Positions 9,502-21,507 of a stretch of 64,000 nucleotides of DNA are shown here, in pieces; position 1 is the first letter of the stretch; each line of letters begins with the position of its first letter. Under the pieces are notes generated by a model. That model did no database searches, had not been told where the DNA came from, and worked only from the letters and a program-made list of their open reading frames with translations. Location of the stretch: positions 1 through 64,000 of the forward strand of contig JBBHKE010000394.1 of NCBI GenBank assembly GCA_037447655.1. The letters are read 5' to 3'. The stretch comes from Zygnema cylindricum (lineage: Eukaryota > Streptophyta > Zygnematophyceae > Zygnematales > Zygnemataceae). The position numbers and the translations under genes were made by a program.

Positions 9502-12500
9502 GTGTGCAAACAAACTATATTGCATCTTTCTTTCAACTTTCTCTGGCTCAAATTTAAAATAAAGCTGGTTTTCTTTTGTACCATTTGGTCCCCACGCCCT
9601 CCCCCTCTCCCTCTCTCTCTCCCACTTTCTCTCGCTCTCCCTCTCCCTCTCCCTCTCCTATCTTCTCTGAGAAAGCTATAATCCTGTAATAAACGATGGA
9701 AATGGGATGTTTTTTTAGACATTCCAATGCCAGCATATTCTTGCTTGTCACGAACAGTCAAAAGGTTTTTGGTTACTAATTTTGTCCATAACCGATTATT
9801 ATGTGGTTGACATAACTGTTTATTATAATAACAACATAATCCGTTATGATCCTGACAGTACAACCTATTTTATAATGTCAACAATTTAAATTGGTATTTA
9901 GATTATTTCCTTACTTTTCAGAAAAAATATCTTGTCAATCATAAGTTCATGTTTTTTATTTCTGTATTAACTGTACTCACACCAGAATTTTTCCAATGCT
10001 TTGCCAGCAAAGACAAAATAGGGCAACACAAATAAAAGCTCATATGTTGTTTATTTCTATTGACTGCACTTACAGGCTGGCGCTAGAAAGAATAAGCAGG
10101 CGGAGTTGAACAAAGAAAATGGTGGAGAGAGTGGAAATGAGACAGAAAAGGAGTCTCCAGCACCTCCTCCCATATGGGATGGTTGTGGTGCCATAGGAGT
10201 GACTATGGATGAGGAAATGTTTAAGCTCGTTGTAAGAAAATGGCAGTATTATGCGGACACATCTAAGTTGTCAAACTGTTGGGATGCTCTTGCAGCATCA
10301 GGAGCGCTTTTGAAAGAAATGGTGAGTGTTAATTAAATATATTTTCATAATTTTAAAGGAAATGGTGAGAGTTTGTCGAATATTAAATTTAAAAGAGATT
10401 GTTAGAGTTGTTGAATCATATGCTGTCCTCTTATCTACTTTTTTGCTGCCAGTGCTGTAATTGTAATTGATAGGTTAAAAGTCTGTCTGAAAATCGTTGG
10501 ACTGTGCTTTTCTGTAAATAAATGTAAAAATTATGACGATGCGTTTTTACATTTTTGGCATTTTTGGTGCTGATAAAACCTAAAACTGCTAAATAACTAA
10601 CTCTATATGTGCATCCTCAAGGACTCTTACAACATCTGTAGAAACTTGTGTTTTTTATTCCTGTCGCGAGCATTTCATTAATTTTCCTAAATCTCCATTT
10701 TTTTTACCATTCTACTTCCACATAAGCCTGTGTGAGTTATGAATATCCATCCGCTATTCATCATGCCAAGGATCCTCACTTTTCTTGCCTTTCTATTCAC
10801 CTTTTCTTTCCCATTCTCACTTTTGTTCATTAGTCTTAACCTTTCCAAGAAGCCTCACTTTTCTTACCTTTTTCACCCTTTCTCACCTATTCTTACTTAT
10901 GGATTCTTAACTTACCCTTTCAATGAAGCTAGGGCAAGTTTATTGACGTAGGGCAACTCAAAGCAATTCTTTAACGGTAACTTTGTAATTGCACTGTGGT
11001 TGCAGATGCATGTGTTGGAGCTTGTTTTGAAAATGGCTGATAAAAGCACAAAGGAAGGCGAAGAAGAAATGAGAACGGCCCGGATTTTACTTTATCAGTT
11101 ATTTTATGACAATACGGATTGCGGTGTTTTAAACATTTTGCAAAAGCTTATCAAGTCCTTCAACTATCATAGTCAACCGCGAAGGTAAGAAGACAGAAAA
11201 GCTTCAGTTTCAGTAGTATTTTTTCATGCTTAAACCGATGCTCTTGAATTTTTTGTTTATTTTACTGTTTTTACTGTAATTGTCAATTTCTGAAGCAATT
11301 TTTAGGTCTCTTGATTATGGACTTGCCAACATGAGGTCCCTGTTCTCCATCAAAACAATTCACTTTAATGAAATAATTGGGTCGTGCAATTTTCCTTTTT
11401 GGTGTGAATTTGAAACTTTAGAACTTGAAACCTTCCTGCTTCTCTAGCTTCCAGACTGTAAATAATGTCTTTTCTGGTTCTTAATAGCTGTTACCTTCTG
11501 GGAAAGTTATAAAGCTTCGAAAGTTAATGCTTGCTAGTCTCTCCTGTCTTCTTAACTCCTGTGCTTATCTATCCACACTATATTTTGCAGTCATATGGCG
11601 GACCTCGTGCATACCACTCATATAACTTTGCGTTTGGTTGAAGATATGATTAAAGAAGACGGTGTTCTCCGGGTAAGTTTTGTTTCTTTTACTGAATAAT
11701 GCACTAATCCCGTTAAACAAGTATTTGTTTTTCTGTTATGGTCACATGGGAAAGTCGCTGATGGGAGATTTTTTTATGATTTTTGGGATTCTTTTAAGGT
11801 TTTTAAAGGGTTCTTAGGATTCTTTTTAAAGCTGGTCAAATTCTCCTGGTTTTGACAGGTACAATCGAAAAAAAGAGGTGGGAGGAAAAAAAAATTGAGA
11901 AGCGAAAAAATCATTAGTGGTGTTGACGGAAATGAAGGCGACTTTAGAGATGAGTTGGGGGGAAGAAGTGAGTCAGACGGAGCGAGAGAGAGGACAGAGG
12001 GAGAGGGAGAGGGAGATGGAGCGAGAGGGGGAGGGCCAGAGGGGATTTCAATCGATGGTGTGGACAGAAGTAAAGATAAAGACAAAAATGTTTCAAAAGG
12101 CAGCGAGGGAGAAAAAGAAGAAGAGAAGGAAACCAAGAGGAGTGAGAAAGAAAGTGCTGGAGAATCTGAGAAAGGAGAGGACGGATCTGAGCCGGTAGTA
12201 CATGGAGAGAATTTACAGGACATGAGAAACAGTCAGGAGAAGAAGAGCTCAGAGGAGACCATTTTTGAGGAGGGATGTGAAGACAAAGGAGGGAGACAAC
12301 AGGATGATAAGGTTTTTGAAGAGGAGACGCAAGGAGAAAGTGAAAAAGAAGGTGAAACAGAAAGTGAAGGAGAAGGTAGTGGTGAAGGATACAATGTGGA
12401 CGAAAAGGACCATGGTGGAAAGGAGGAAGGAAATGGAGAGGAAGAAGAGGGAGATGATGAAGATAATTATTTCAAACTTGATATTGACTCTGAAGCAGAT

Positions 12501-14158
12501 AATGAGAATCTGACCGTTGAAGTCGGTCTCAATTTTAATAAAATAGTTGGACAGTTTGCGGATAATTCGATTGTCGAGAATTACTGTTGGTTGCTTGAAG
12601 GATATAAGCAGAATAGTCCCCAACTAAATTATTATATTGCGCGAATGCTTCAAAGATTTTGCACCGACCTCATTTTGGAACCAATGCTGTACCAGGTATT
12701 TCTTTCTCTTCATTAACGATGTTTCTTGCAGAAAAAAAAAAATAGTTGAGGTATGTTGACATGAGAAGATCTTCTTAGTGTGTAAAGAAGTTTATTCTGT
12801 TTCCTTTTTTGTGCCCATTTTTTCTATGTATGTAGTTCAATGTTTGACCAAGTTCAGTGTCATGCTCTAGTTGTGAATTGCTGTTTCTGAAAAAAAAAAA
12901 TCCTACAATAGACGGACCAAACTCTCAGCCCCCACCTCTCTCTTCCCCTTCCACTTCTCTCTCTCTCTCTCCCTCTCTACCTCTCTCCCTCCCTCCCTCT
13001 CCCCCCCTCCCTCCCCCCCTCCCTCCCTCCCTCCCTCTCCCNNNNNNNNNNNNNNNNNNNNNNNNNNNNNNNNNNNNNNNNNNNNNNNNNNNNNNNNNNN
13101 NNNNNNNNNNNNNNNNNNNNNNNNNNNNNNNNNNNNNNNNNNNNNNNNNNNNNNNNNNNNNNNNNNNNNNNNNNNNNNNNNNNNNNNNNNNNNNNNNNNN
13201 NNNNNNNNNNNNNNNNNNNNNNNNNNNNNNNNNNNNNNNNNNNNNNNNNNNNNNNNNNNNNNNNNNNNNNNNNNNNNNNNNNNNNNNNNNNNNNNNNNNN
13301 NNNNNNNNNNNNNNNNNNNNNNNNNNNNNNNNNTCTCTTTACTCCTCTGTCTCTCTCTCTCTCCCTCCCTCTCCCTTTCTTTCCCTCTCACTCGCTCACT
13401 CTCTCTTTCTGATTTTCGACTGAAACAGGTGTCGATTCTCTCAAACTTTTATAGCATACTGGCGGATGCGGAAATTCGGCGTTCGAAAGACCAAAATTTT
13501 TTATATCATTTTCTCACCAACGTAGTTCACAATCTCTTCAAAAAGCTTCGGAAACAACCCGTATTGTATATAGAGCTTCTTTTTTGGAAAACTCGTAAGG
13601 AATGTCATAACATTACAGCCGATTATATTCTATCGAAAAGGAGTAATGGAGGGAAACGCAGAAAAACAAATTTAAGAGAAGCTCTTGGGGACGATGAAGA
13701 TGACAATACTCGAGATTTGGATTTTAATGGAGATGATAGGTGAGTTCTCATTTCTCTAACAAACTCAAAAAAACCTTTAAAAAACCCTAACAAAACCATA
13801 ACGGTAAGCTTAAAAGACTGCATCTCTTGAAGACAAGAAAGGTTGCAAAAGCATCCGATTGTTAAATGTACCCTTTCAACATTCTCTCGTTACACTGACA
13901 GAAACAATTGAACAATCGACTTTTTCGGTCCTTATTTAAGAATTTTATCTATAAGAATTTTAATTCAAATTTTGGTTATTTCATCTTCTTTTGTATGTAA
14001 ACAGTCTCAGTTCAGATGATGGAATTCCGGACATTCTTCGGTCCTCTCAAGAAAAAGGGAAGAGAGGAAAAGGAAAAGGAAGGTGTATGTTTTCGGAAAG
14101 ACAGGTCGAACAAATAAAAGAACTGTTTGACAAGTGAGTTTCTTCTTTTCTTTTCTTT

Positions 14159-14250
<92 letters not shown>

Positions 14251-17200
14251 TATTTCTTTCTTTCTTTCTGGTGTGACTTTGTCTAACAAAGGGGTATGTT
14301 TTTCATGAATTTTGAAGCTGTTTCTTTTTTGTTGTGGACAGTGTTTCACCTGTTACTTTTTTTATTTCCTTGTTGTAATACTATCCAATTTGTGGTTAAA
14401 CTGCAGTTTTTGTCTCAAAGAATTATCAATATGGCTAATTCTCCCCTATGATATTGCCATTTTTAGTATATTGTTACATTTCCACGTTTCGTCTTCCATA
14501 ATCCACTTTCATGATTCAAAATTCATTTTAATTTTTATAAATCGATTCTTTCATTATGTAATTTCACGTTCATTATTGCTGTAGATCTACTTCCAATATC
14601 AAAATTGCTTGTGTTTTCACTTTCATATTGCCACGATTCACTTTCATTTGTTTTCATTTTATAATTTGCGATGATGCCAATTTTACTGATTAAATTCTTA
14701 TATACTTAAATATGTAAATAAGTAAATATTTTAATATATAAAGAAATACTTAAATTAATGTTAATCTTCTCATGATTCCACTTTTATTGTCTCTGTGACA
14801 TCAATCTCGTTTTTGGTTTAACTTTAAATTTGTATATGCTTTTACTTTCATTATTGTCATGTTTTCGCCCTCATCATTGCCATGATTCGATTATTCCCAT
14901 CTATCGCCAAGGTTCCATTTCCATTACTGCCGTTATTCTCGTTATTCTCCCCAAAAACCTTCATTTTTTCTCTGATGTTACTCTCATTTTGCTACAATTC
15001 CATCCAATCTTATACATTATTTCACCCTTATTATCCCATGTTTCTATCCAATATTATCCGTTCTCATTTTCCTATGATCCTATTGAATATTGTATAATTT
15101 CTCTCTTGATCCTATTCAACATCACATGATTTCACTCTCCTTATCCCATGATCCCCCTTAATTTGCTGCGAATTATCGCTGTGATTTGTCTTTTTCGCCA
15201 GCATTTTGTCGTTTATCATCTCCTCATTCCACATTCACTATCGTCGTGATTTTTTATCTTGTCTCCTATAATGCCCATATTTTAAATTCTATTATCGCCT
15301 GATTTTCTCTAATTATTGCCATATTTGTTTCCAATTATTTCCATGATTTGTCTTTTATTATCGCCAAATTCAAGTTTTATTATCACTGTAAATTAACTTT
15401 TATTATTGCCATGATTTGGCGTTTATTACAGACACAAGTCAAACCGTAATGTCGCCGAGCTTATTGCAAATGAACTTGAGCCAAATGGGGAGTTCAACAA
15501 AGGGCAGGTGTCACGTTATTTGAGAAAACTGGGTCTCAAGTGTGAACGTCCTCCCAAAAATGACGACGACAATGAAAACGAGAGAGGTTTGGAGGACAGT
15601 GAAAATGGGGAGGAAGATGATAACGAGTCGAACTTGGAAAAGAATAAGCGCAAACGTCAAACTACAGATGATAATGGAGGGAAAAAGAAAAAGAAGTCAA
15701 TTTTCACAGAGGAATTAGACTCCCAGATTCGAGAGTCATTCTACAGGTATAATTGTGTTGACCTTCTTCCAAATTCGGTAATAAATTTTCTTGTTTTTGC
15801 ACGATGCAGTTTTGCGAGTTACGAGGGCTGTGAAGGGAGCATCTCATGATCTTGACTAAACCTAAAAACCTTAAAAAACCTTGACTGAAAGTAAAGGTTG
15901 ATTTTGTTTTGCAGGAATGAAAAGAAGAGAAATTACGTTACTCTTATTTCACGGGACCTTAATGGAATGCTCACATCTACACAAATTTCCAGACGGTTAC
16001 GTGTTTTAGGCCTCCGGAAAACAAAAACGACTGAAAAAAGAAAAAAGTCGTTTGTTTTTAATAGCGACAGTGAGAGTCATTCGGATGGAGATGGTGAAAG
16101 TGATAAAAGTGATGAAGTTGAAGGAATTAGAGAAAAATCCGGTAGAGGGGAGGGAACGGATGGCAATAATATGGATGATGTCAGAGAGGGAAGTGAGCCT
16201 GAGGATATTCACATAAATGTTAACGTTGAAGAAATTGATGAAAAGCTCGTTGAGAGGAGGGTTCACAGACTCCTCCACGACAGTGAGCTTTCTCTAAACC
16301 CTAAATATTTCAAACTTTACATGGTTGAAGTTGCATTGTACTGTTTAGCTCACTCGCTTTCTACATTCTGCATCTACTTTTGAAGAATTTATTTTCTAAG
16401 CAGTTTTCTTTCCTTGTCAAACTAAGAAAAACCCCGATGCTCGGAAACGATAATCTCTTGTGGATAATCTGCAATTTTTAATATTTTCCTGATTAAACTA
16501 AACCGTACGCTATTTTGTGATTTTTGCAGCCACTATCGATGGGGCTAAAGCTCTAGAATGGATTGTTCGACACATAGAAAGGGCTCTTGCTCGGTGGAAT
16601 TTGTCAAAGAAAAACGATGATGAACGATGGAGAGAAAGTTTCTACTCCGATTTTCCGATTGTCCTCGTCCTTTCTGAAGATTGGGATTTTGTAGAGAATA
16701 AAAGAATGGATCAACTTTTATCAGGTAAGATGCATCGATCTATTTTTTATTTTCTATGTTTTTCTGCATCCAATTTCTATGGTTTTGCTAATTAAGGAAT
16801 CGCGACAGTCGGGGTCAAATTGAGTAAAGATTGTCGAATGGACTTTTAAGTCACTGAAGAGGGTTTCCATGGAAGCTGACTCAAATATTTGGGTATTAAT
16901 TTTGTATTTTGTATTTTGGGTATTTCACAGCTATTTGTTTTAAGAAATCGAAAGAAATGTTGACAAGTTGGAGGATTCCTGGGAGCCATGGAACCATATG
17001 GCTGGTAACAATAATAGAGTGGATAAAAAAATTTTCTGAAAATCTTCCAAAAGATTGTCCATCATCGCCGGAGCCTTTTCGTCCAGGACTCAGATCTGTT
17101 AGGAATATGAAAAGAAAACCAAATAAAGAAGAGGGAGAGGAAAAGAGTAAGGGAATGAATTTAAATAGTGATTTTGAAAAGGGAGTTAGAGGTGCCGAGG

Positions 17201-19302
17201 ATGATATAGGTGGAGGTGGTGAGAGAAACGTAAAGTCGAATGGGTGTAAAGATTATAGTCGAAGGTCGAAAAAGAGAAAGGGGGATGAAAAGAAGGCTGA
17301 AAAGAAGGCTGAATGCCCTGGGGGGGAACATTTAAATCGTGAGGATGGCGAAAGGAAGGAATTCATAGTTTCAGACACGGATAGTGAGGAGGATGTTCCT
17401 CTATCGATGTTAACAAAAAGACGAACTGTGAGGAAATCGAGTGAGGAAATAGTTATGGAAACTGATGAGGAGTTAGAGGGAGAGAACGAGGAGGACAGCC
17501 TCCCGATCCGACAAAAGTTGCAGAGGAAGTTCGACAATGCTGTGGAGAGAGAGGAAAATTCTAACAAAAGTAAAAGAACAAAAAGCAATTTTGGCGAAAA
17601 AATGGGAACAACGGTTGCGAATGGTGAGGACGAAAGCGAGGACGATATTCCTTTGTCACAGAAAATTGTATCTAAGCAAGAAAAGGCCAAATATAATCGA
17701 AGGAATTCTTCCGGCGGAAGGAAACAGCCGAAGGATAAAAAAAGCAAAGACGTGGGAGTAAATTACAAGAGACAGGAAAAAGTTACAAGGAATGTGGAAA
17801 AAGTCAGAGGAACTGAAAAGGGCAGTGGTAATATTTCTGAAAATGGGAGCGAAAACATCGGTGAAAATAATGATGTTATTGCGGAAGACGTCGATGAGAA
17901 GTTACTCGAGAGGAGAGTCCAGAGGCTTCTCCATGACAGTGAGTATTTTAAACTCAAACTTCATTTCTCTTCCATTGTTGGAAAAGCTTTTATGGCACAA
18001 CCTGTCGACTTTAAAGCCCTAAAAAACCCTCAAGAGCCTTAAAATCATGAGTCCTGTTTGCAAGCTTTTTTCTGGTTTTGTGAATTTAAAAATATGAGCA
18101 AAGTATGTAAATCTGTAAATCTATCTGAAATGTATATATGTATCCGTAAATTTTTATTATATTTTCTTTTGCGCTATTTTCAGCTTGTAAAATTAAAACA
18201 ATTTAAACTCATTTATAAAAACCCGTTTTATTGTTTACAGCCTCCATCGATGGATCTAAAGCTTTGGAGTGGATAATTCGACACGTAAAGAAAGCCCTCT
18301 CACTCTGGGGTTTGTCAGAAAAGAGTGAAAAAAAAGAAAATCTTAAAGAATCTTATCACGAAGACTTTTCAATTGTTCTTATTTTGGAGGAAGATTGGGA
18401 TATAATTGAAAACAAGCGAGTGGATGAGCTTCTACCGGGTAAGTTCAAAAAACCTTAAAAACACCTAAAAAAGGAAGCCCCAAAAGAAAATATCATCAAA
18501 ATTTTACTTTGCCCTCTCCTTTATTAAAGACCATCCTAGACAAACTCTGAAAAGTTAATTACATGTCTGGGTATTTTTTTCTTGCTTTTTGCAAATGTAA
18601 AGAGTCAATTCTCCCTCGTTCTCTCTCTCCATCTTTCTCACTTCCTCTCTCTCTTTCTCCCTCTCTCTTTTTCAAACCTAACTGTCCTTTATAGTAACTT
18701 GCATTTCAAAGGAATGGTGTGGACGAAAAGGAATTAAAAACTCTTATCTAAACTGTTAATAATTTTTCCTTCTCTTTTGTTCTACAGCTCTTTGCTTCAA
18801 GAAATCAGAAGATGGGAGCTGGAGGATTCCTGGAAGTCACGGTACAAAGCTACTCGGAAAATGTTTAGAATGTATTGAAACATTTTCTTCAAATCTTCCC
18901 GAAGAATGTCCATCTTCTCCAAATACCCATCAAGGACTGAAATCAGTAAAAAACATGAAAAGAAAACATGACGACAGGAGATGCGGCAAGGAGGGGAGAG
19001 AGGATAATAGAGAAGAGAGAGAAAAAACAAACGACGGAGGTAAAATGAAGGGTGACATATTGGAAGAAGATGAGAAAATGGAAGATGGAAAGGAAATTGA
19101 AAATGAAAAGGATAAGGCGGTTAAAGGGTTAAAGCTTAAAGGGGAAGAGAATGATAATCGTAATAAAGAAACAGAGTTTTCGAGTGAGAGTGAGGACGAC
19201 AGGCCTTTGTCGTTTTTAAGTCGAAAACACGTTAGTAAAGGGAAAGAGAAAGGTAACCGGAAAGGAAAAGTAGAGGTCAACAAAAGGGAAAAAGGTTGTT
19301 GA
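6013..19302 (+). CDS. TIM: TIMELESS/Tof1-Swi1 family protein, 20 exons
   Basis: Exons placed by GT-AG sites and phase: 6013-6145, 6334-6486, 6758-6920, 7096-7228, 7540-7725, 8034-8117, 8594-8783, 9374-9501, 10076-10321, 11006-11184, 11591-11672, 11859-12695, 13429-13739, 14005-14133, 15432-15746, 15915-16282, 16530-16724, 16931-17938, 18241-18438, 18788-19302. Together they total 5553 bases in one frame (1850 residues). Recognisable TIMELESS features are RFMRRDNPETREVF, IVQSDIVHII, WKLIQLVLTFFRNLLAVPD, RRDNLLFLEIYYYIF and HSRFAGTYVAENI. The family (with TIPIN) forms the replication fork protection complex in the nucleus. The protein is much longer than the roughly 1100-1200 residues usual in the family, because of acidic and lysine-rich inserts and a duplicated C-terminal block. 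ATGs at 6016 and 6028 are alternative starts. The 3' end is uncertain (see 19303). Confidence 0.85.
8421..8555 (+). pseudogene. Relic duplicate of TIMELESS exon 7
   Basis: This block lies in the intron before exon 7 and repeats the exon and its acceptor at a 148-base offset. The acceptors at 8445 and 8593 end in CTTCTTGCAG and CTCCTTGCAG. Shared words include CAACACCATT/AAACACCATT, CCATTCCATGAC/CCCTTCCACGAC and ATAGAACAG. The copy has a one-base length change early on and an in-frame TGA near 8537, so it is unlikely to be used. Confidence 0.7.
11859..12695 (+). other. TIM: TIMELESS exon 12: acidic insert plus conserved helices
   Basis: An 837-base exon starts with a basic VQSKKRGGRKKK stretch, runs through about 200 residues rich in Glu, Lys, Gly and Ser, then returns to conserved helical sequence (VGLNFNKIVGQFADNSIVEN to LILEPMLYQ). 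The low-complexity part is where the gene outgrows its relatives. Confidence 0.75.
13042..13333. other. Assembly gap in TIMELESS intron 12
   Basis: 292 Ns are flanked on both sides by CT-rich simple sequence (12937-13041 and 13334-13408). The true length is unknown. The acceptor at 13428 and exon 13 are intact, so the gap should not affect the protein. Confidence 0.95.
14005..16282 (+). other. TIM: TIMELESS helix-turn-helix-like repeats (exons 14-16)
   Basis: Two related units are visible: FSERQVEQIKELFDKHKSNR leading to GQVSRYLRKLGLK (exons 14-15), and FTEELDSQIRESFYR leading to TSTQISRRLRVLGLRK (exons 15-16). Each begins with an aromatic-led helix and ends in a QxSRxLRxLGL helix, and in each an intron falls between the two helices. 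Acidic or basic linkers follow each unit. Confidence 0.65.
14141..14270. repeat. (TTTC)n microsatellite in intron 14
   Basis: About 30 near-perfect TTTC units begin just after the exon 14 donor at 14134. Confidence 0.95.
16219..17112 (+). other. TIM: TIMELESS C-terminal block, copy 1
   Basis: The block spans the end of exon 16 (VEEIDEKLVERRVHRLLHDS), exon 17 (TIDGAKALEWIVRH, EDWDFVENKRMDQLL) and the start of exon 18 (AICFKKSKE, SWRIPGSHGT, SVRNMKRK). The intron positions and phases are identical to those of copy 2. Confidence 0.75.
17869..18964 (+). other. TIM: TIMELESS C-terminal block, copy 2
   Basis: The block spans the end of exon 18 (AEDVDEKLLERRVQRLLHDS), exon 19 (SIDGSKALEWIIRH, EDWDIIENKRVDELL) and the start of exon 20 (ALCFKKSED, SWRIPGSHGT, SVKNMKRK). 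It parallels copy 1 exon by exon, so it arose by tandem duplication of a genomic segment and not by convergence. Confidence 0.75.
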
Positions 19303-19490
19303 GGCAAGTTGTCCGTTGTCCGTTGGCAAGTGGGATTGAGGATAATAATGATAATATTACGGGAAAAAACAGCAATAGTGAACCTCTCGGAAAGTATACA
19401 ACTGAGGATGGAGGTTCCGATTCTGACGATAGTGGACCTTTAGCACATTATATGGATTTGAGTTCTGGAAATAATTCCCAGGAATTTTGA
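19303..19490 (+). pseudogene. Possible TIMELESS tail in a shifted frame
   Basis: After the TGA at 19300 another frame stays open to 19490 and reads SDSDDSGPLAHYMD near its end. The same acidic-then-PL motif occurs twice in frame upstream (SDTDSEEDVPLS and SESEDDRPLS). This suggests the original protein continued here and that a frameshift, a sequencing error or a very small intron intervenes near 19295. Confidence 0.45.
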
Positions 19491-19920
19491 TTTTAAATCA
19501 TTGATTTCTTAGGAAGCTTGATTAAACTCCAAAAGATTCAATCAACTTCCCAATAGTTTTGATTAGTTTTTAGATGAAAAGCTGGTCAAACTTCTATGAT
19601 TTCAAGTAAAAACTTCAAACAAAAAGTTCAATCGGTTAGGAAGACTAGTTTGTAAAGTGGTAGTGAGATGGAATACTAAAATATTGAGATTTGTGAGTGG
19701 TGCTGTTGTTTTAGTCTATTGCATGTAGTCTGGAAGTGTATACATCTAGTATTTTCATTCGTTTACTTTTTTTGTTTGTTTGTTTTTTTTGAAAGAGTTT
19801 GGAGAGAATAATGACAGGCTTTGTAAGTTGTACATAAACGAGAATCAAGGTTTGGATGTAATTAAAAAGGTTGTTGTGGGAAAAACAACAAAATGTTCAT
19901 TTCCAAAATGTTTCAAAATG
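19491..19920. other. Intergenic, downstream of TIMELESS
   Basis: This AT-rich sequence has no supported ORF. It should include the TIMELESS 3' untranslated region and polyadenylation site, neither of which I can place. Confidence 0.4.
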
Positions 19921-20275
19921 AGTTTGAATCAGAGTCAAAGTCAAAGTCAGCGTAAGTCAAAGTTTGAGTTAGAGTCTTGAGTCATATTTCAAGTTCGAGT
20001 TAAAGTAAGGGTCCAAGTCTGGGTTTGAGTTCGAGTGGGATTCGGAGTTGGAGCTCGAGTTCGAGTCCGAGTCGGAGTCCGAGTTTGAGTTTGAGTCCGA
20101 GGTGCGAGTTGAGTCTGAGTCCGAGTACGAGTTTGAGTTTGAGTTCGAGTTCGAGTTTGAGTTTGAGTTCGAGTTACAGTCAGAGTTCAGTCAGAGTTAG
20201 AGTCAAAGTTAGAGTTAATGTCAGAGTTAGAGTTAAGAGTCAGAGTAAAAGTGAGAGTCGGAGTCAGAGTTACAC
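19921..20275. repeat. Hexanucleotide GAGTTN/GAGTCN array 1
   Basis: A 6-base period of GAGTTY or GAGTCN runs for about 350 bases, purer in the middle. It translates into Ser-rich nonsense in several frames and is not a gene. Confidence 0.85.
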
Positions 20276-20434
20276 AGTGAAATGTTATTAGTGTTAATAA
20301 CGCTAATTCGGTGCCCCCAAATTTTGACCCTCGAACGTAAAATAAAATTAATAACTCAAATTCTTTTTTCTACGTTAATATGGGTACTGTTCCATTAGCG
20401 TTAATAACTCTAATTCGGACTGTTTTAAATAGTG
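20276..20434. other. Degenerate MITE-related sequence
   Basis: It contains GTTAATAACGCTAATTCGG and related words shared with the M3 and M4 elements, but no clean pair of ends. Confidence 0.4.
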
Positions 20435-20937
20435 TACACCGTGAATTGTAATTAGAGTTGTGTACGCTAATTCCTTCACCCCAAATTTTGACTCTATCAC
20501 CATAAATAGAGTACATTATTCTAAATTATTCTTTACATTATTTAAGGTACTTTTTAAATGAGCGTTAATAACTCTAATACAGTGCTGTTTTAAATAGTGT
20601 GGCATACGTCGGTGTCTGACCGTGCAAAATTGTACCTATTAAGTAAAAATAATGATTTAATACAGGTCGTTATCATGTAACTGCGTTTTAACAAACCGCG
20701 TAGTGCAAATGTCATAATGATGTGAAACTGTACGTTTTGTCAGATTTTGTATGTGTACCTAATTTACTGTAGATATATTCAGCGCCCAAATTTACGCCCA
20801 AGTTAGAGTTATTGATAAATTAGAGTAGTTTTTTTTTTGAAAACAGGTTGATTACCCAAAATAGAGTTAATAACTCAATTTTTTTTTTCGTCTTTTTACT
20901 CAGGTATTTCTTTACTCTAATTACGATTCGCGGTGTA
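20435..20937. mobile_element. MITE-like element, family M3, second copy
   Basis: This is 503 bases long and the inverse of 4514-5016, with matching interior around CATACGTCGGTGTCTGACCG. The TA-flanked ends are CACCGTGAATTGTAATTAG and CTAATTACGATTCGCGGTG. Confidence 0.7.
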
Positions 20938-21299
20938 GTGTACAAAATGTGTTAGTCCGTACTAAAACTGCTCATTATTTTGTATATACTTATAGAATAA
21001 GTGTCAGATAAGGGCGTCGACATGGGAAATTGAGTGCGTCGCCACAGAAAAGCGCAACCAGATTTGATTCCTAGAGATAAAAACAAGGAAAAATCACGTG
21101 AACGTGTTCTCGCATGTTCGAACGTTGGATAGTTATTTCGGCTACAATATGGGAAAAGTGTACCCAAATTAGAGTTAGTGAATAAGTCAGAGTAAAATTT
21201 TATTTGGCGAAGGGCCTTCAAGCCAAATTAGAACTAATAACACTGATTATTCTTTTACACTATTTACTTCTTATACCTAATAGCGATTCACGATGTAGT
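20938..21299. other. Repeat-derived spacer between hexanucleotide arrays
   Basis: No gene is visible. The right end CCTAATAGCGATTCACGATGT resembles a decayed MITE terminus, and the left end abuts the 503-base element. Confidence 0.4.
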
Positions 21300-21507
21300 G
21301 TCAAAGTCAGCGTTCGAGTCCGAGTTCAAGCCCGAGTTTGGGTAAGAGTTTGAGTTTGATTTTGATTTTGAGTTCGAGTTCGAGTCCAAGTTCACGTCTG
21401 AGTTTGAGTTTGAGTTCGAGTCCGAGTTCGAGTTCGAGTCCGAGTTCGAGTTCGAGTTCGAGACCGATTTTGAGTTTAAGTCAAATTTTGAGTTAGAGTT
21501 CGAGTTA
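21300..21507. repeat. Hexanucleotide GAGTTY array 2
   Basis: The same 6-base repeat as at 19921-20275. The array ends at the terminus of the next element. Confidence 0.8.

Noticed and set aside
9498-9863. Minus-strand Arg/Gly/Glu-rich ORF
   Set aside because: It is the complement of a CCCTCT tract in a TIMELESS intron.
12857-13423. Open frames on both strands across the N gap
   Set aside because: They consist of simple repeats and unknown bases inside a TIMELESS intron.
20025-20291. Serine-rich protein in the hexanucleotide array
   Set aside because: A 6-base repeat gives open Ser/Arg or Ser/Val frames on its own, and there is no domain or codon evidence.
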